Positions 48,076-57,338 are shown, counted from the stretch's first letter. The stretch: DNA of 64,000 nt from Phycisphaerae bacterium (GCA_017999985.1 JAGNKU010000004.1:124001-188000); one strand, 5' to 3'. Numbers and translations are program-made. Notes: generated by a model from the sequence alone, not told the origin.

Positions 48076-48564
48076 TCAGTCCTTGGGCGGCGGCACGTCG
48101 GTCGGCCGCACGGGCTCGTCCGCGCCGGGCTCGGGCGGCGTCGCGCCGGCTTGCGCCCGCTGCTGGGCTACCAGCTTCTGCACCATGCGGAAATCCGGGG
48201 CCGCACAGTTGAAGTCCTGCAGGTAGCGATCATAAATCCAAGTGCGGGCGGCGACCAGCCGCAGCTTGCTGGTTCCGCCAACCGTTTCAAACGCATAGCA
48301 CCAGATCGTCCCCTGATCGACATCGAGCATGAAAAGGCCGTACTGGTCGCGCTGGAGCGGGCCGGTAAAAGCGAAGATGCCGCGGGCGCCGGCGAGCGGC
48401 GGCTGGCCTTGGGCGAAGGCCGCCGGCGCGCTGAGGCCGATCGGACGCGCCCACAGCGCCCCGGCAATGACGCCCAGCAAAACCGCCAGCACCCAGAGCA
48501 CGGTCTGGCTGCCAGGTCTGCGCGGGGTAGCCGGCACGTGGTTGTCGGGCGAAATCGGGGTCAC
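48076..48564 (-). CDS. hypothetical membrane-anchored protein
   Basis: A 162-residue protein with one membrane helix near the N-terminus (TVLWVLAVLLGVIAGALWAR), a spacer, and a small soluble domain (GIFAFTGPLQRDQYGLFMLD, DQGTIWCYAFETVGGTSKLR, TWIYDRYLQDFNC) that looks beta-rich. The tail is Pro/Glu/Asp-rich. GTG 48564 with GGAG 6-7 nt ahead was chosen; the longer frame upstream has no support. It lies 26 nt before the HTH-membrane gene, probably in one operon. No family recognised. Confidence 0.65.
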   Translation of the reverse strand: MTPISPDNHVPATPRRPGSQTVLWVLAVLLGVIAGALWARPIGLSAPAAFAQGQPPLAGARGIFAFTGPLQRDQYGLFMLDVDQGTIWCYAFETVGGTSKLRLVAARTWIYDRYLQDFNCAAPDFRMVQKLVAQQRAQAGATPPEPGADEPVRPTDVPPPKD

Positions 48565-49121
48565 GGGACACTCCACGAGGATGGCGTTACTGCCCCATGG
48601 GATGCTAGTGCTCGCCGGGTGACGACGCAAGGCCCGGGCGGCTTGGGGGAGCGCTCCCGGTCGAGGCAGCGGAAACGCAAACAACATAGTCTGGCCCCTA
48701 GCAATCCAGACGGCGGGTGATATAATCTTGAGCGACGGATTTAGGTACTTAGGGTGACGATGGTTGCGCGCCTTTCCCAGGCTTCGGCTGAGGTGCCGGG
48801 CTTGGTTAAGCGGCGAAGGCTCGATCACGGAGTGCGAAGCGATAAAGAGCGGCGCCGCCCGCGTGCGGCGCAATCACATGTGCGAGACGCGATGCCCAGG
48901 ATCCAGTTTTCATAAACCCCTCATTCACGATTCATTCACGGATCCTGCAAATCGCGAGCGCGGTGTGAAGTCTTACCGCTGATCTCTCCCGGGAACTGCG
49001 GGTGCCGTAAAGCGGCGTCGGGTCAGGTCCCGCCGGAGCGTTGCCTGCCATCGCGCCCATGGACCCGGGGCGCGTGAGTAGCTGCCCCGCCTTTGATCAT
49101 GCTCAAAAGGCGGATGAAAAC
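48565..49121. other. intergenic region between divergent genes, promoter region of rny
   Basis: 557 bases with no believable gene. It contains a perfect TATAAT at 48721-48726 with CTAGCA 17 nt upstream as a weak -35, on the plus strand. A 7-bp perfect hairpin (48852-48858 with 48865-48871) follows. If the promoter drives rny, the leader is nearly 400 nt long, so regulation within it is possible. Confidence 0.45.
48698..48726 (+). promoter_or_regulatory. promoter candidate upstream of rny
   Basis: TATAAT (48721-48726) and CTAGCA (48698-48703, three of six matching TTGACA) have 17-nt spacing. It is the most AT-rich motif in the gap between the divergent genes. Confidence 0.3.
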
Positions 49122-50831
49122 ATGTTCTCCCAACAACTCGTGCTCGCCATGCCGGATTCGGCCATGGCGTGGGCTGCGGCCCTGCTCGGTTCCGCCGTGG
49201 TCGGGGGCGCCGCGGTGCTGGCGTTTTTCCACTTTCTCGGTCACAGGGAACGTGCTGCCCGGCAGGCCGAAGCGCAGCGACTGATCGCGGATGCCCAGGA
49301 GCGCAGTGCGGCCGTGCTGCGCGCGGCGGAGATCGAGGCGCAGAAGAAAGCGCTCGAGGCCATGGAGCGCTTCGAGCAGGAGACGGCTGAAACCCGTAAC
49401 GAGCTGCGCGCGGCGGAGCGACGCCTCGACAAGCGCGAGGACACGCTGGTCAAGAAAGAGGACGTGCTCACGACCAAGGAGCGCAAACTCGAGGGCGATC
49501 AGGCCAAGCTGGCGGAGCAGTCCCGGATCCTCGCCGAAAAGACCACCCAGGTAGACAGCCTGCTGGCCCAGCAGCGGACCGAGCTCCTCCGCATCGCCCG
49601 TTTAAGCCCCGACCAGGCCCGTTCTCTGTGCCTCAAACAAGTTGAACGCGAGGTCGAGAAGGAGGCCGGCCAGCTCGTCGAGCGGATCATCAACAACGCC
49701 GAGGAGAACGCGCGCGAGAAAGCCCGCTACATCATTGTGTCGGCCATCCAGCGCTACGCCGCCGAGCACACCTGCGAGACGGTTGTCGCGACGGTGGACG
49801 TGCCATCCGACGAGATGAAGGGCCGCATCATCGGGCGCGAGGGCCGGAATATCCGCGCGTTCGAGAAGACCACCGGCGTGACCGTCATCGTCGACGACAC
49901 GCCCGGCATCGTGCAGGTGTCATGCTTCGACCCGGTGCGCAAGGAAATCGCGCGCCAGTCGCTGGACCAGTTGATCCGCGACGGGCGCATCCATCCCACG
50001 CGCATCGAGGAAGTCGTCGCCGAGGTCACGAAGGAGGTCGAGGAACGCGTGGTCGTCGCGGGCCGCGAGGCCGCCGCGACGGCGAACGTGTCCGGCGTGA
50101 ACAAGAAGATCCTCGACGTGCTTGGCCGGCTGCAGTTCCGCACGAGCTACGGGCAGAACGTGCTCAAACACTGTGTCGAGGTGGCCTACCTGAGCGGGCT
50201 GATGGCCGATGAGCTGGGACTGGACGGGGCGCTCGCCCGCCGGTGCGGCCTGCTGCACGACCTCGGCAAGGCCCTGGACCACGAGGCGGAAGGCAGCCAC
50301 ACGAAGGTCGGGTACGAATTCGCCCGCCGGTTCAACGAGCCGCCGGCGGTGCTGAACGCGATTCAGGGGCACCACGGCGACGTGGCGGCGACGCATCCAT
50401 ACACGCCGCTGGTGTCCGCGGCGGATGCGATCAGTGCGGCGCGGCCGGGCAGTCGCCGCGAGTCGATCGAGCGTTACATCAAGCGTCTGCAGGAATTGGA
50501 GGCGATTGCGACGTCGTTTCCCGGCGTGCGGCAGGCGTATGCGATCGAGGCGGGGCGCGAAGTGCGCGTGATCGTGGACGCGGAGCGCGTGGACGACCGC
50601 TCGTCGCTGAAGCTGGCGCGGGACGTGGCGCACAAGATCGAGGAGGACGTGGCGACGTTCCCCGGCGAGATCAAGGTCACGGTCCTGCGCGAGGTGCGCG
50701 CCACGGAATACGCCATCAGCGGCCGGCATCGCGGCAACGGCGATCGCGCCGCCGAGCATCGATTCATTGAGTCTGAGCCGGAGCCGGACGAGCCAGCCGA
50801 TGCGGCGAGCGAGCCGCCGGCGGAGGCGTGA
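49122..50831 (+). CDS. rny: ribonuclease Y
   Basis: Membrane-bound endoribonuclease that starts bulk mRNA decay. The 569-residue protein has one N-terminal membrane helix (AAALLGSAVVGGAAVLAFFH) and a long coiled coil (about 45-200: RLIADAQERSAAVLRAAEIE, KALEAMERFEQETAETRNEL). A KH domain follows (DEMKGRIIGREGRNIRAFEK), then VTVIVDDTPGIV. The HD domain has HCVEVAYLSGLMADELGLDG and RRCGLLHDLGKALDHE. Family order and length fit, with a slightly extended acidic C-terminus (EPEPDEPADAASEPPAEA). ATG 49122 puts the membrane helix at the N-terminus as usual. Confidence 0.95.
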   Translation: MFSQQLVLAMPDSAMAWAAALLGSAVVGGAAVLAFFHFLGHRERAARQAEAQRLIADAQERSAAVLRAAEIEAQKKALEAMERFEQETAETRNELRAAERRLDKREDTLVKKEDVLTTKERKLEGDQAKLAEQSRILAEKTTQVDSLLAQQRTELLRIARLSPDQARSLCLKQVEREVEKEAGQLVERIINNAEENAREKARYIIVSAIQRYAAEHTCETVVATVDVPSDEMKGRIIGREGRNIRAFEKTTGVTVIVDDTPGIVQVSCFDPVRKEIARQSLDQLIRDGRIHPTRIEEVVAEVTKEVEERVVVAGREAAATANVSGVNKKILDVLGRLQFRTSYGQNVLKHCVEVAYLSGLMADELGLDGALARRCGLLHDLGKALDHEAEGSHTKVGYEFARRFNEPPAVLNAIQGHHGDVAATHPYTPLVSAADAISAARPGSRRESIERYIKRLQELEAIATSFPGVRQAYAIEAGREVRVIVDAERVDDRSSLKLARDVAHKIEEDVATFPGEIKVTVLREVRATEYAISGRHRGNGDRAAEHRFIESEPEPDEPADAASEPPAEA

Positions 50832-50964
50832 CGCCGGCCGCCAGACGCGCACGCATCGATGCTCGTCGATCGGCGGCTGGCCGGCGCTGGTTGCTTGGCC
50901 TGATTTTCGGTTCGCTCCGCGGCATCTGGCTGGCGGGATCCCCGGCCAAAAGGTCATCACGGGC

Positions 50965-51067
50965 TTTCGGGGTCTTCAATCGCGGGCTATAATCAAAACG
51001 CTCGAGTGGTGCGCGGCTCGTACGGGTTTACCCCCCGGCCTGTCGGCCCCGCCACTCGGGCATTTTT
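50965..51067 (+). ncRNA. structured element with promoter-like start and terminator-like end
   Basis: A TATAAT box (50988-50993), with a weak TTTCGG -35 17 nt ahead, is followed at once by a three-stem structure. A 10-bp outer stem with one G-U (51000-51009 with 51052-51061) encloses GGG-TTTA-CCC and GGCC-TGTC-GGCC hairpins and ends in ATTTTT. It may be a small RNA made from this promoter, the terminator of rny, or a leader for the WYL regulator gene at 51296. The rest of the 50832-51295 gap holds no recognised gene. Confidence 0.45.
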
Positions 51068-51295
51068 GTGCGCGGACCGCGCCGCGCGCGGGGGCTCTCC
51101 ACGCTGCGACTGACGCACGGCAGTGTCCGAGAGTGCAAAGAAGGTACGGGCAGTTCCTCAGGTTCCCTGTCCCCGCCCGGCGGCGCGCCGTCATCGATGT
51201 ACAACCGCGTGAGTTGGACCTACCGCAGTTGAGATTCGATCGTCGCCGCAGGTATGATGGCCTTCGGACCACAACTCATCAGCGGGTGTAGCGAT

Positions 51296-52330
51296 ATGGC
51301 ACGCGGCGAGCAAATCCTGCGGCAGTGGAATCTCTTGCGGACCCTCCAGACCCGCGGGCAGGGACTGCCGCTGCGCGAGCTGGCCGCCGAGAGCGGCGTC
51401 ACCGAGCGCACCGTGCAGCGTGACTTCGAAGTCCTCCAGGAGCTGGGCTTCCCGATCGACTACCAGGAAGACGAGTACGGCAAGCGCTTCTGGCGCCTGC
51501 CGCATGACTTCTTCAGGACCGGGCCGCTCGTGCTCAGCCTGACGGAGGCCCTGTCGCTGCACCTCGCCGAGCACCTGTTCGCACCGCTCGCCGGCACGCT
51601 CTTCGCCGAAGGGATCGCTTCAGTCCGCGACAAGCTCCGCAGCCTCATGCCGGCGCAGGCCCTGGAGTACTTCCGCGACCTGGATGAGACGGTCTACGTC
51701 CGCCGCACGGGCGTAACCGACTATTCCGCCCACGCCGACACCATCCGGACGCTGACCGAGGCCGCCCAGCGCGGGCAGGTCGTCGAGATCGCGTATCGGG
51801 GGCTCTGGCGGCCGGCGGAATACACGACGGCGGTCGATCCATACGGGCTGGTGCTCTACGAGGGCGACCTGTACCTGGTCGGCCGCTCGCACCGGGCCAA
51901 TGCCGTCCGCATTTTCAAGGTCACGCGGATCGAGACGGTGACGCCGCAGGTCTTCAGCCGGCCGCCGGGCTTCGCGCTCGAACAGCACTTTCGCAACACG
52001 TTCGGCATCGTCCGCACCGGCGGACCGCCGACCGAGGTGGTGGTGCGTTTCACCGGGCCGGCGGCGGCGCTGGTCGAGGAGCGCATGTGGCACGAGAGCC
52101 AGCACGTGGAGTGGCTGGCGACTGAGCACACGCTGTTCGAGGAGTGCAGCGGCGACCATCCGACGCTGCAGGCGACGTTTCGCCTGGCGGACGTGGTCGA
52201 GTTCAAGCGCTGGATCAAGGGATTCGGCGCCGACGCCGAGGTGCTCCGACCGGAGTCGCTGCGCCGCGAGCTGCGTGACGAGTTGCGCGCCACGCTGGAC
52301 CGGTATGAGCGCAGCGCGGGTGAAGCCTGA
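51296..52330 (+). CDS. WYL-domain HTH transcriptional regulator
   Basis: A 344-residue regulator of the YafY/PafBC class. The N-terminal HTH (LRQWNLLRTLQTRGQGLPLR, ELAAESGVTERTVQRDFEVL) is followed by a bridging helix region. The WYL domain (VVEIAYRGLWRPAEYTTAVD, PYGLVLYEGDLYLVGRSHRA) would sense a nucleotide or ssDNA ligand, and a WCX-type C-terminal extension (VRFTGPAAALVEERMWHESQ, FKRWIKGFGADAEVLRPESL) completes it. ATG 51296 was chosen because it opens the HTH helix. Target genes unknown. Confidence 0.9.
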   Translation: MARGEQILRQWNLLRTLQTRGQGLPLRELAAESGVTERTVQRDFEVLQELGFPIDYQEDEYGKRFWRLPHDFFRTGPLVLSLTEALSLHLAEHLFAPLAGTLFAEGIASVRDKLRSLMPAQALEYFRDLDETVYVRRTGVTDYSAHADTIRTLTEAAQRGQVVEIAYRGLWRPAEYTTAVDPYGLVLYEGDLYLVGRSHRANAVRIFKVTRIETVTPQVFSRPPGFALEQHFRNTFGIVRTGGPPTEVVVRFTGPAAALVEERMWHESQHVEWLATEHTLFEECSGDHPTLQATFRLADVVEFKRWIKGFGADAEVLRPESLRRELRDELRATLDRYERSAGEA

Positions 52331-52355
52331 AGGACGGCCTGCTTCCGGCGCCACG

Positions 52356-52982
52356 CTATGATCGTGACTCGAGTTGGCGCACGCGGTTTTTCAGGTCCTC
52401 AACCGCGCGCTGCAGGGTGTCCAGCCTGCCCTTGAGATCGGCGGAGACCGAGCTGGGAGCGGGGATGCTCCGGCCGGACACATCCCGCTCCAATTGCTGC
52501 ACGCGGCGATTGAGGCTTTCGGTTTCGCGCTGGGCGAGTTCGGCGGTCTTGCGGACTTCGCGATAGTCGTCCAGCGTGGCGGCCGGTGCGGCCCGCCCGC
52601 GCTCCGTGGATGTGGCTTCGAGGCGCGCGACCCGTTGCGTGAGCTCGTCGTATTGCCGCCTGGAGTCCTTGATCGACTCCTGCAAGTGGCGCACGTTGTC
52701 GCTGGGGTATGGCCCGCTGGGCTGCCCGCTGGCCCGGGTCAGACCGCGCAGCCCCTCTTCGAGGATTCTGAGACGCTGTTCGATGGCCGGGCGCGTCGGG
52801 TTGCGCTCGGGCAGCGCGAGCGTCTGCTCGATCGCCTGCACCCGCCGCACAAGGTCCGCCCAACCCGGAGGCTCGGTTGGGTCGTCCGGCCGCGCCTGGA
52901 CTGAGCTGGTCCAGACCAGGGGGAGCGCTATCGCAACGGCACCAACCAGCACCGCGCCGCCACGCAGCAAAGCCGTGTTCAT
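52356..52982 (-). CDS. secreted coiled-coil protein
   Basis: A 208-residue exported protein with a signal peptide ending SSVQA (about residue 30) and a coiled-coil mature part (ADLVRRVQAIEQTLALPERN, RLRILEEGLRGLTRA, SRRQYDELTQRVARLEATST, LNRRVQQLERDVSGR, DTLQRAVEDLKNRVRQLESR). GAGGAGG lies 8 nt before ATG 52982. The function is unknown; it could form a periplasmic fibre or partner another envelope protein. It converges with the WYL gene. Confidence 0.8.
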   Translation of the reverse strand: MNTALLRGGAVLVGAVAIALPLVWTSSVQARPDDPTEPPGWADLVRRVQAIEQTLALPERNPTRPAIEQRLRILEEGLRGLTRASGQPSGPYPSDNVRHLQESIKDSRRQYDELTQRVARLEATSTERGRAAPAATLDDYREVRKTAELAQRETESLNRRVQQLERDVSGRSIPAPSSVSADLKGRLDTLQRAVEDLKNRVRQLESRS

Positions 52983-53651
52983 GGTCGCAACCTCCTCGCG
53001 GAAGAAATGACGTTCTTTCCGGCGATCGGATTGTACCATACATGCGCGGGCGGAAGTCGCCGTGCATTGCGGGGACGGGGGAGCTCGACTCGAGTGGTTG
53101 AGGTGCGTTGCAGGAGAATTCTGCTTGCCGGGTACTCGCCGCGGCTTGCGCCGCAACGCGGCGACCACCGCCAGCGGTTGGGGGGCGACGCCGCCTGTCG
53201 GACCCTGCCTTCCGTTAGGACCGACCTCCCCTGTCGCTGGTCTGAATGAGACTTCTGGATGACGGCCCGGGGTCCGTTAGCCCACCGGCGTGGCGGTTCG
53301 GATTTCATCCCGCCGCCCGCCGGGGGCGCGGCACTTCCGAGCAGGCCCAACTTCGTCCAGATCCGCGCGGCCCGGAATGAGGGGGCCGGGCCGCGCGGAG
53401 TTCTCTGCGCTGTGTTGCAGCGCGCGGCCGCCGTTCAACCACGCCGCGCGCGGCGCGGATTGGGGCCCCACATCGCGTGCGGATCACGCCATTGCCACAC
53501 CCAGGTCCGAGAATGCGTGCCGCTCCCGCGCCAACGCGAACAGGCGGTCGGGCATGCGGTCGCCGCTCGCCGCGCGTACGGTGGCGACACGCCTCTTGTT
53601 CGCGGCGGAACAGCCGATATAACCAGTGCAGATACCCGAAGGAGCATTTCG
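52983..53651. other. intergenic region between divergent genes
   Basis: 669 bases without a convincing gene. Besides the large hairpin at 53363-53398 it holds the promoters of the coiled-coil gene (minus) and of the lipoprotein gene at 53652 (plus), which I could not place exactly. Open frames here are Arg/Pro/Ala-rich shadows. Confidence 0.5.
53363..53398. repeat. perfect 13-bp GC-only hairpin
   Basis: CCGCGCGGCCCGG (53363-53375) pairs perfectly with CCGGGCCGCGCGG (53386-53398) around a 10-nt loop. There is no T-run on either side. It sits mid-gap between divergent genes, so it is unlikely to be their terminator; it may be a REP-type element or an RNA structure. Confidence 0.6.
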
Positions 53652-54554
53652 ATGACACGCGTGATCACCCTCACACTGGTATTGCTTCTGGTCCTGGCCT
53701 TTCTCGCACTGCCCGGCGGTTGCCCGAATTCGACCGGCAACGACACCGGAACCACCGAGGACGATGGTTCGGGCGACTCGCACGACAGCACGAGCGGCGA
53801 CACGACAGACGACGCCGCGGATGATGATCAGGACGACGGGGACGGCTCGACGGCGTGCGGGACCCGGACGGTGGACGTGCTCCCGCCTGCCGGGTACCTC
53901 AAGTACACGGTGGCGGCGGAGTTGGAGGCCGACCCGGCTGATTCAACGCTTGCGAGGGTCATTTTCCAGGCGGCGTTATGCCCGCAACAGCAGGGCGCGA
54001 CGACAGCGCCGCTGTACCAGATCGATGCGGGCGGTTCCGTGGTGGCCATTTGGTCGCTGATCGACAGTGGGGATACGAAGGTCACTTACAGCACGGCGGT
54101 GACGGGGCAGCGATTTGTGATCGAGGATGGGTGCCTGCAAGCCGACTTCGAGCCGCCCGCGACCGAGGACGACCCGAACGATGTCGTCAATCCGCCGGAG
54201 AACGCCTGCGGACTGGGGACGATGCCGGTCTCGCGCGCGGGCATCGAGTGGGAGCCAACCGGGGAGTACATCTGCGTCGAAGTACACGCCACGTCCGCGT
54301 GCCGCGATTGCTGGGTGGCGGATGGCGTGTGGTACGAGACGATCGTGACTTCGGGATATTACGTGTCTCTGGGCACGCTGGACGGCATCACGCTATACGG
54401 TTGGGCCGCGGTGTGCGACCCGGATCACGAGGACGCCACCGGTACGATTACCACCGGCGACCGCGTCGACTTCACGTGGACCTACACGACTACGTACGAG
54501 GTCTCGGCCAGCCCGGCGGAATTGGGCTACACCGAGATCCAGTACGCGCCCTGA
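53652..54554 (+). CDS. hypothetical lipoprotein with acidic stalk
   Basis: A 300-residue lipoprotein with signal (LVLLLVLAFLALPGGCPNST, Cys near residue 25). A long Asp/Ser/Thr/Gly stalk (DDGSGDSHDSTSGDTTDDAA) follows, then a beta-rich domain containing about eight Cys (LPPAGYLKYTVAAELEADPA, CVEVHATSACRDCWVADGVW). AAGGAG is 7 nt before ATG 53652. The Asp-rich stalk and Cys pairs recall the FG-GAP lipoprotein at 38893. No family recognised; likely surface-exposed. Confidence 0.72.
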   Translation: MTRVITLTLVLLLVLAFLALPGGCPNSTGNDTGTTEDDGSGDSHDSTSGDTTDDAADDDQDDGDGSTACGTRTVDVLPPAGYLKYTVAAELEADPADSTLARVIFQAALCPQQQGATTAPLYQIDAGGSVVAIWSLIDSGDTKVTYSTAVTGQRFVIEDGCLQADFEPPATEDDPNDVVNPPENACGLGTMPVSRAGIEWEPTGEYICVEVHATSACRDCWVADGVWYETIVTSGYYVSLGTLDGITLYGWAAVCDPDHEDATGTITTGDRVDFTWTYTTTYEVSASPAELGYTEIQYAP

Positions 54555-54625
54555 GCGGAGCCGAAGGAGGCGGCCGACACAGCGCCGCGCATCGCATCAA
54601 GGGAGAATGCGCCATGCGGGGGGAA

Positions 54626-54699
54626 AGGTGGCGATGGGATTCGAACCCATGAAAAACGGATTTGCAATCCGCTCCCTTAGTCCACTCGGGCACGCCACC
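54626..54699 (-). tRNA. tRNA-Cys (GCA)
   Basis: A 74-nt cloverleaf on the minus strand: acceptor stem GGTGGCG/CGCCACC, D arm with GAGTGGACTAA, anticodon stem-loop GCGGA-TTGCAAA-TCCGT with anticodon GCA, T arm ATGGG-TTCGAAT-CCCAT and discriminator T. CCA is not encoded. It is isolated between the lipoprotein gene and the acyl-CoA synthetase gene. Confidence 0.95.
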
Positions 54700-54801
54700 T
54701 AACTGTGGCTGGACGCGGCCGCCAGGCGGGATCGCCCGGTCGATGCCCGTCCAGAACCCGTATTCTAAGCGGCGCCCCGCCGGTGGGGCAAGCGGAAGCG
54801 C

Positions 54802-56256
54802 TTATGGCTGCCCGACTTTCAGCGCCCGCTTGAGAATCTTCCCTGTCGGTCCGCGCGGCAACTCGGTCGCGATCGTGATCTGACGCGGCACCTTGTAGGC
54901 CGCCAGCCGCTCGCGGCAGAAGCCGCGCAACTCCGACTCGACCAGCGGCGCCGCGTCCGGCCGCGGAATCACGAACGCCACCGGCACCTCCCCGCGAATA
55001 TCGTCCTGCAGGCCGACCACCGCCGCCTCCGCGACGCCGGGATGGTCGACGAGCACGCTTTCAATCTCGAACGGGAACACGTTTTCACCGCCGACGATCA
55101 TCATTTCCTTCGCGCGGCCCGTGATGGACACATAGCCGTCCGCGTCGACGTGCCCGACGTCCCCGGTCCGCAGCGCACCGTCGCGGACGGTGGCCGCCGT
55201 GAGGTCAGGCTTGTTCAGGTAGCCCTGCATGACGCAGTGACCGCGCACGATGAGCTCACCCTCTTCCCCCGGCGGCAATGTTGCTCCGTGCGCATCCACC
55301 GCTACGACGGAAATGCCCGGCAGCGGCCGGCCGACCGTGCCCGCCCGGTACGCGCGTGGCGTGTTCAGCGTGATCACCGGCGAGGCCTCGGTCATGCCAT
55401 AGCCCTCGTAGATGCGCTTGCCGTAGCGCTGCTCGAAGACCTGGGCGACGCGGGCCGGCAGCGGTTCGCCGCCACTCACCGGATGGGTCAGCGACGCGAA
55501 CTGCTCTGCCCGGGCCTCCTTCATCGCCGCCAGGGCGCCGAACATGCTCGCGATCGTGATGAACACGGAGACGCCGCGCTCGGCGATCGTGTTGGCGACC
55601 GCGACGGGGCTGAAGCGCGGCAAATAGTGCACGGCCGCGCCCATGACCAGCGGGACGATCGTGGTCGCGGTCAACCCAAAGGCGTGAAACTGCGGGAGCA
55701 GGCCGAGGAAAACCTGGTCGGCGGACAGCTCGGCGGCGGCGATGCAGGCGCGGGCGTTTTGCGCCAAGTTGTCGAAGCTGAGGCAAACGCCCTTGGGATC
55801 GCCCGAGGTGCCCGACGTGTAGATCAACGCGCCGACGTCGGCTGGCGCCGCCGCCGGCGCCTGGCCCTCGCCCGGCACCAGCGTCTGCGCGCTCAGCGGC
55901 AGCAGCTTGAGTCCGGCCGCTGTCACCGTGGGCGCGAAGCGGTCGATGCTGACGATGAGGTCCAGGCCGGCGTCGCGGATGATTTTGCTCAACTCGGTTG
56001 GCGACAGCATGAAGTTCAGCGGGACGGGAACGCGGTTGGCGTACCAGCACGCGAAGACCGCGGCCGCGCACGCCGCCGAAGTTGGAGCGAGGATGCCGAC
56101 GTGCGGCTGCGCGGTTTGCGCGGCGATCTGCGCGCCCAGGCCGCAAGCGACGGCGCGCAGGCTCTGGTAGTCGAGAGCGAGGGTTGGATCAGACGCCGCC
56201 GGCCGGGTGGCCCGGTTGGCGCAGTTACGTTCGAAGTCGTCGAGCAGCGGGTGCAT
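54802..56256 (-). CDS. AMP-binding acyl-CoA synthetase (long-chain fatty-acid-CoA ligase-like)
   Basis: Activates a carboxylic acid as acyl-AMP and then as CoA thioester. The 484-residue enzyme has the ANL motifs in order: LIYTSGTSGDPKGVCLSFDN (A3), LPQFHAFGLTATTIVPLVMG (A4), YEGYGMTEASPVITLN (A5), RTGDVGHVDADGYVSITGRA (A7/A8), GGENVFPFEIE and RGPTGKILKRALK (A10, catalytic Lys). The start at 56256 gives the usual N-terminus MHPLLDDFERNCANR. The acyl chain is not predictable; short size favours medium- or long-chain acids or an FadD-like synthetase. Confidence 0.92.
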   Translation of the reverse strand: MHPLLDDFERNCANRATRPAASDPTLALDYQSLRAVACGLGAQIAAQTAQPHVGILAPTSAACAAAVFACWYANRVPVPLNFMLSPTELSKIIRDAGLDLIVSIDRFAPTVTAAGLKLLPLSAQTLVPGEGQAPAAAPADVGALIYTSGTSGDPKGVCLSFDNLAQNARACIAAAELSADQVFLGLLPQFHAFGLTATTIVPLVMGAAVHYLPRFSPVAVANTIAERGVSVFITIASMFGALAAMKEARAEQFASLTHPVSGGEPLPARVAQVFEQRYGKRIYEGYGMTEASPVITLNTPRAYRAGTVGRPLPGISVVAVDAHGATLPPGEEGELIVRGHCVMQGYLNKPDLTAATVRDGALRTGDVGHVDADGYVSITGRAKEMMIVGGENVFPFEIESVLVDHPGVAEAAVVGLQDDIRGEVPVAFVIPRPDAAPLVESELRGFCRERLAAYKVPRQITIATELPRGPTGKILKRALKVGQP

Positions 56257-56573
56257 AGGCGGCCCTTTCGTCCGAGTCGTGAGCAGCACGCTGTTGACTA
56301 GTCTACGGCGCAGGCGCGCTGTGGTGGCGGCATTCTGGCGGAAGTCATGGAGCGGAGCGAGCGGGCCGCGCTGGCAGAACCGCAAGCTTCCCGAACGGCG
56401 GGCGACCGGTGGCGGCACGGGGATGTGTGGCGAGCCGGGGTGGATGGATGCGATCGCGACCGTGTCCGCGCGTCCGCAATGTTCGGCCCGCCGATGGAGC
56501 CGGTGCGAACAACGTCTGTAAGATCATAAAAATTCTATACTTACGATCGCGCCATGGTGCCGGCGAGCGAATA

Positions 56574-56595
56574 TTAACAATCTGGATTGTCTAAT
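56574..56595 (+). promoter_or_regulatory. palindromic operator candidate upstream of the suf operon
   Basis: ACAATC-TG-GATTGT (56577-56590) is a perfect 14-bp inverted repeat, with ATTA/TAAT flanks that extend it except for one extra base. It lies 46 nt before the sufR-like start, in the AT-rich segment 56521-56630, the remainder of this 379-nt gap having no gene. It is a natural binding site for the SufR-like regulator itself. Confidence 0.5.
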
Positions 56596-56635
56596 CTATT
56601 CTGCCGCCTACAGTCAATCAGCGCAGGTGACGAGC

Positions 56636-57301
56636 ATGACGACCTCAGACGCACATCGCACGGTGCTCGGGTCATCCGCCCAGCGGGTGATCGACCTGCT
56701 CGTGCGCCGCGGGCCACACACGATGGCGCAGCTTGTCGCTGAGCTCGGCGTAACGACCACGGCGGTCCGACAGCAGGTCAATCGTCTGTTGGCGAACGGG
56801 TGGGTCACGCGGACACAGCGACGCCGCGGCCCCGGGCGACCCGCGGACGTGTTCGCAATCTCGGAGGAGGCACGCCGGCGGTTCGGCACCAACGCCGGCG
56901 AGCTGTCGCGTCTCTTGATCGAGGAAATCGTCGATGCCGAGGGACCCATGCGCGCGCGGATGCTGTTGCGGCGCGTCGGGCAGCGCATGGCGGAGAGTCA
57001 GCGGAGCGTCGTTGGCGAAGGGCCGCCGTTGGACCGTCTGCAGCGCCTGGCCGAGCTGCTGAGCCGTAATGGCATGACGGTCGCGGTCGAGCAGAGCGGT
57101 GAGGGCCTGAGGTTGATGGTGTTCACCTGTCCATTCGGTGGCCTGGCGACCGAGCATCCCGAAGTCTGCGACATGGAGCGCGAGGCGTTCAGCGCGCTAC
57201 TCGGCGGGCCGGTGCAACTGCGACGGTGCGTGCAGAGCGGGTATGCACGTTGTGAATTTGGTGTGTCGGCGGAGCCGCCCGCGCCTGAACCACAGGCTTG
57301 A
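56636..57301 (+). CDS. sufR: SufR-like iron-sulfur transcriptional regulator of the suf operon
   Basis: A 221-residue DeoR/ArsR-type winged-HTH regulator. The HTH is [20 protein letters not shown], then [20 protein letters not shown] and a basic wing [12 protein letters not shown]. The C-terminal part has four Cys (165, 178, 198, 206; C-X12-C-X19-C-X7-C), a spacing like that of SufR proteins that bind an Fe-S cluster and repress suf when clusters are plentiful. It lies directly ahead of sufB, with a palindrome in its promoter region. ATG 56636 has AGGTGA just upstream. Assignment rests on the Cys set and gene position. Confidence 0.85.
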   Translation: MTTSDAHRTVLGSSAQRVIDLLVRRGPHTMAQLVAELGVTTTAVRQQVNRLLANGWVTRTQRRRGPGRPADVFAISEEARRRFGTNAGELSRLLIEEIVDAEGPMRARMLLRRVGQRMAESQRSVVGEGPPLDRLQRLAELLSRNGMTVAVEQSGEGLRLMVFTCPFGGLATEHPEVCDMEREAFSALLGGPVQLRRCVQSGYARCEFGVSAEPPAPEPQA

Positions 57302-57338
57302 GCCGCGCACGGCGCGGATGGCTGAAGGAGCCATAGCG

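Noticed and set aside
48764-48982. 72-codon plus-strand open frame upstream of rny
   Set aside because: No ribosome-binding site, no recognisable motif and odd composition; treated as untranslated leader.
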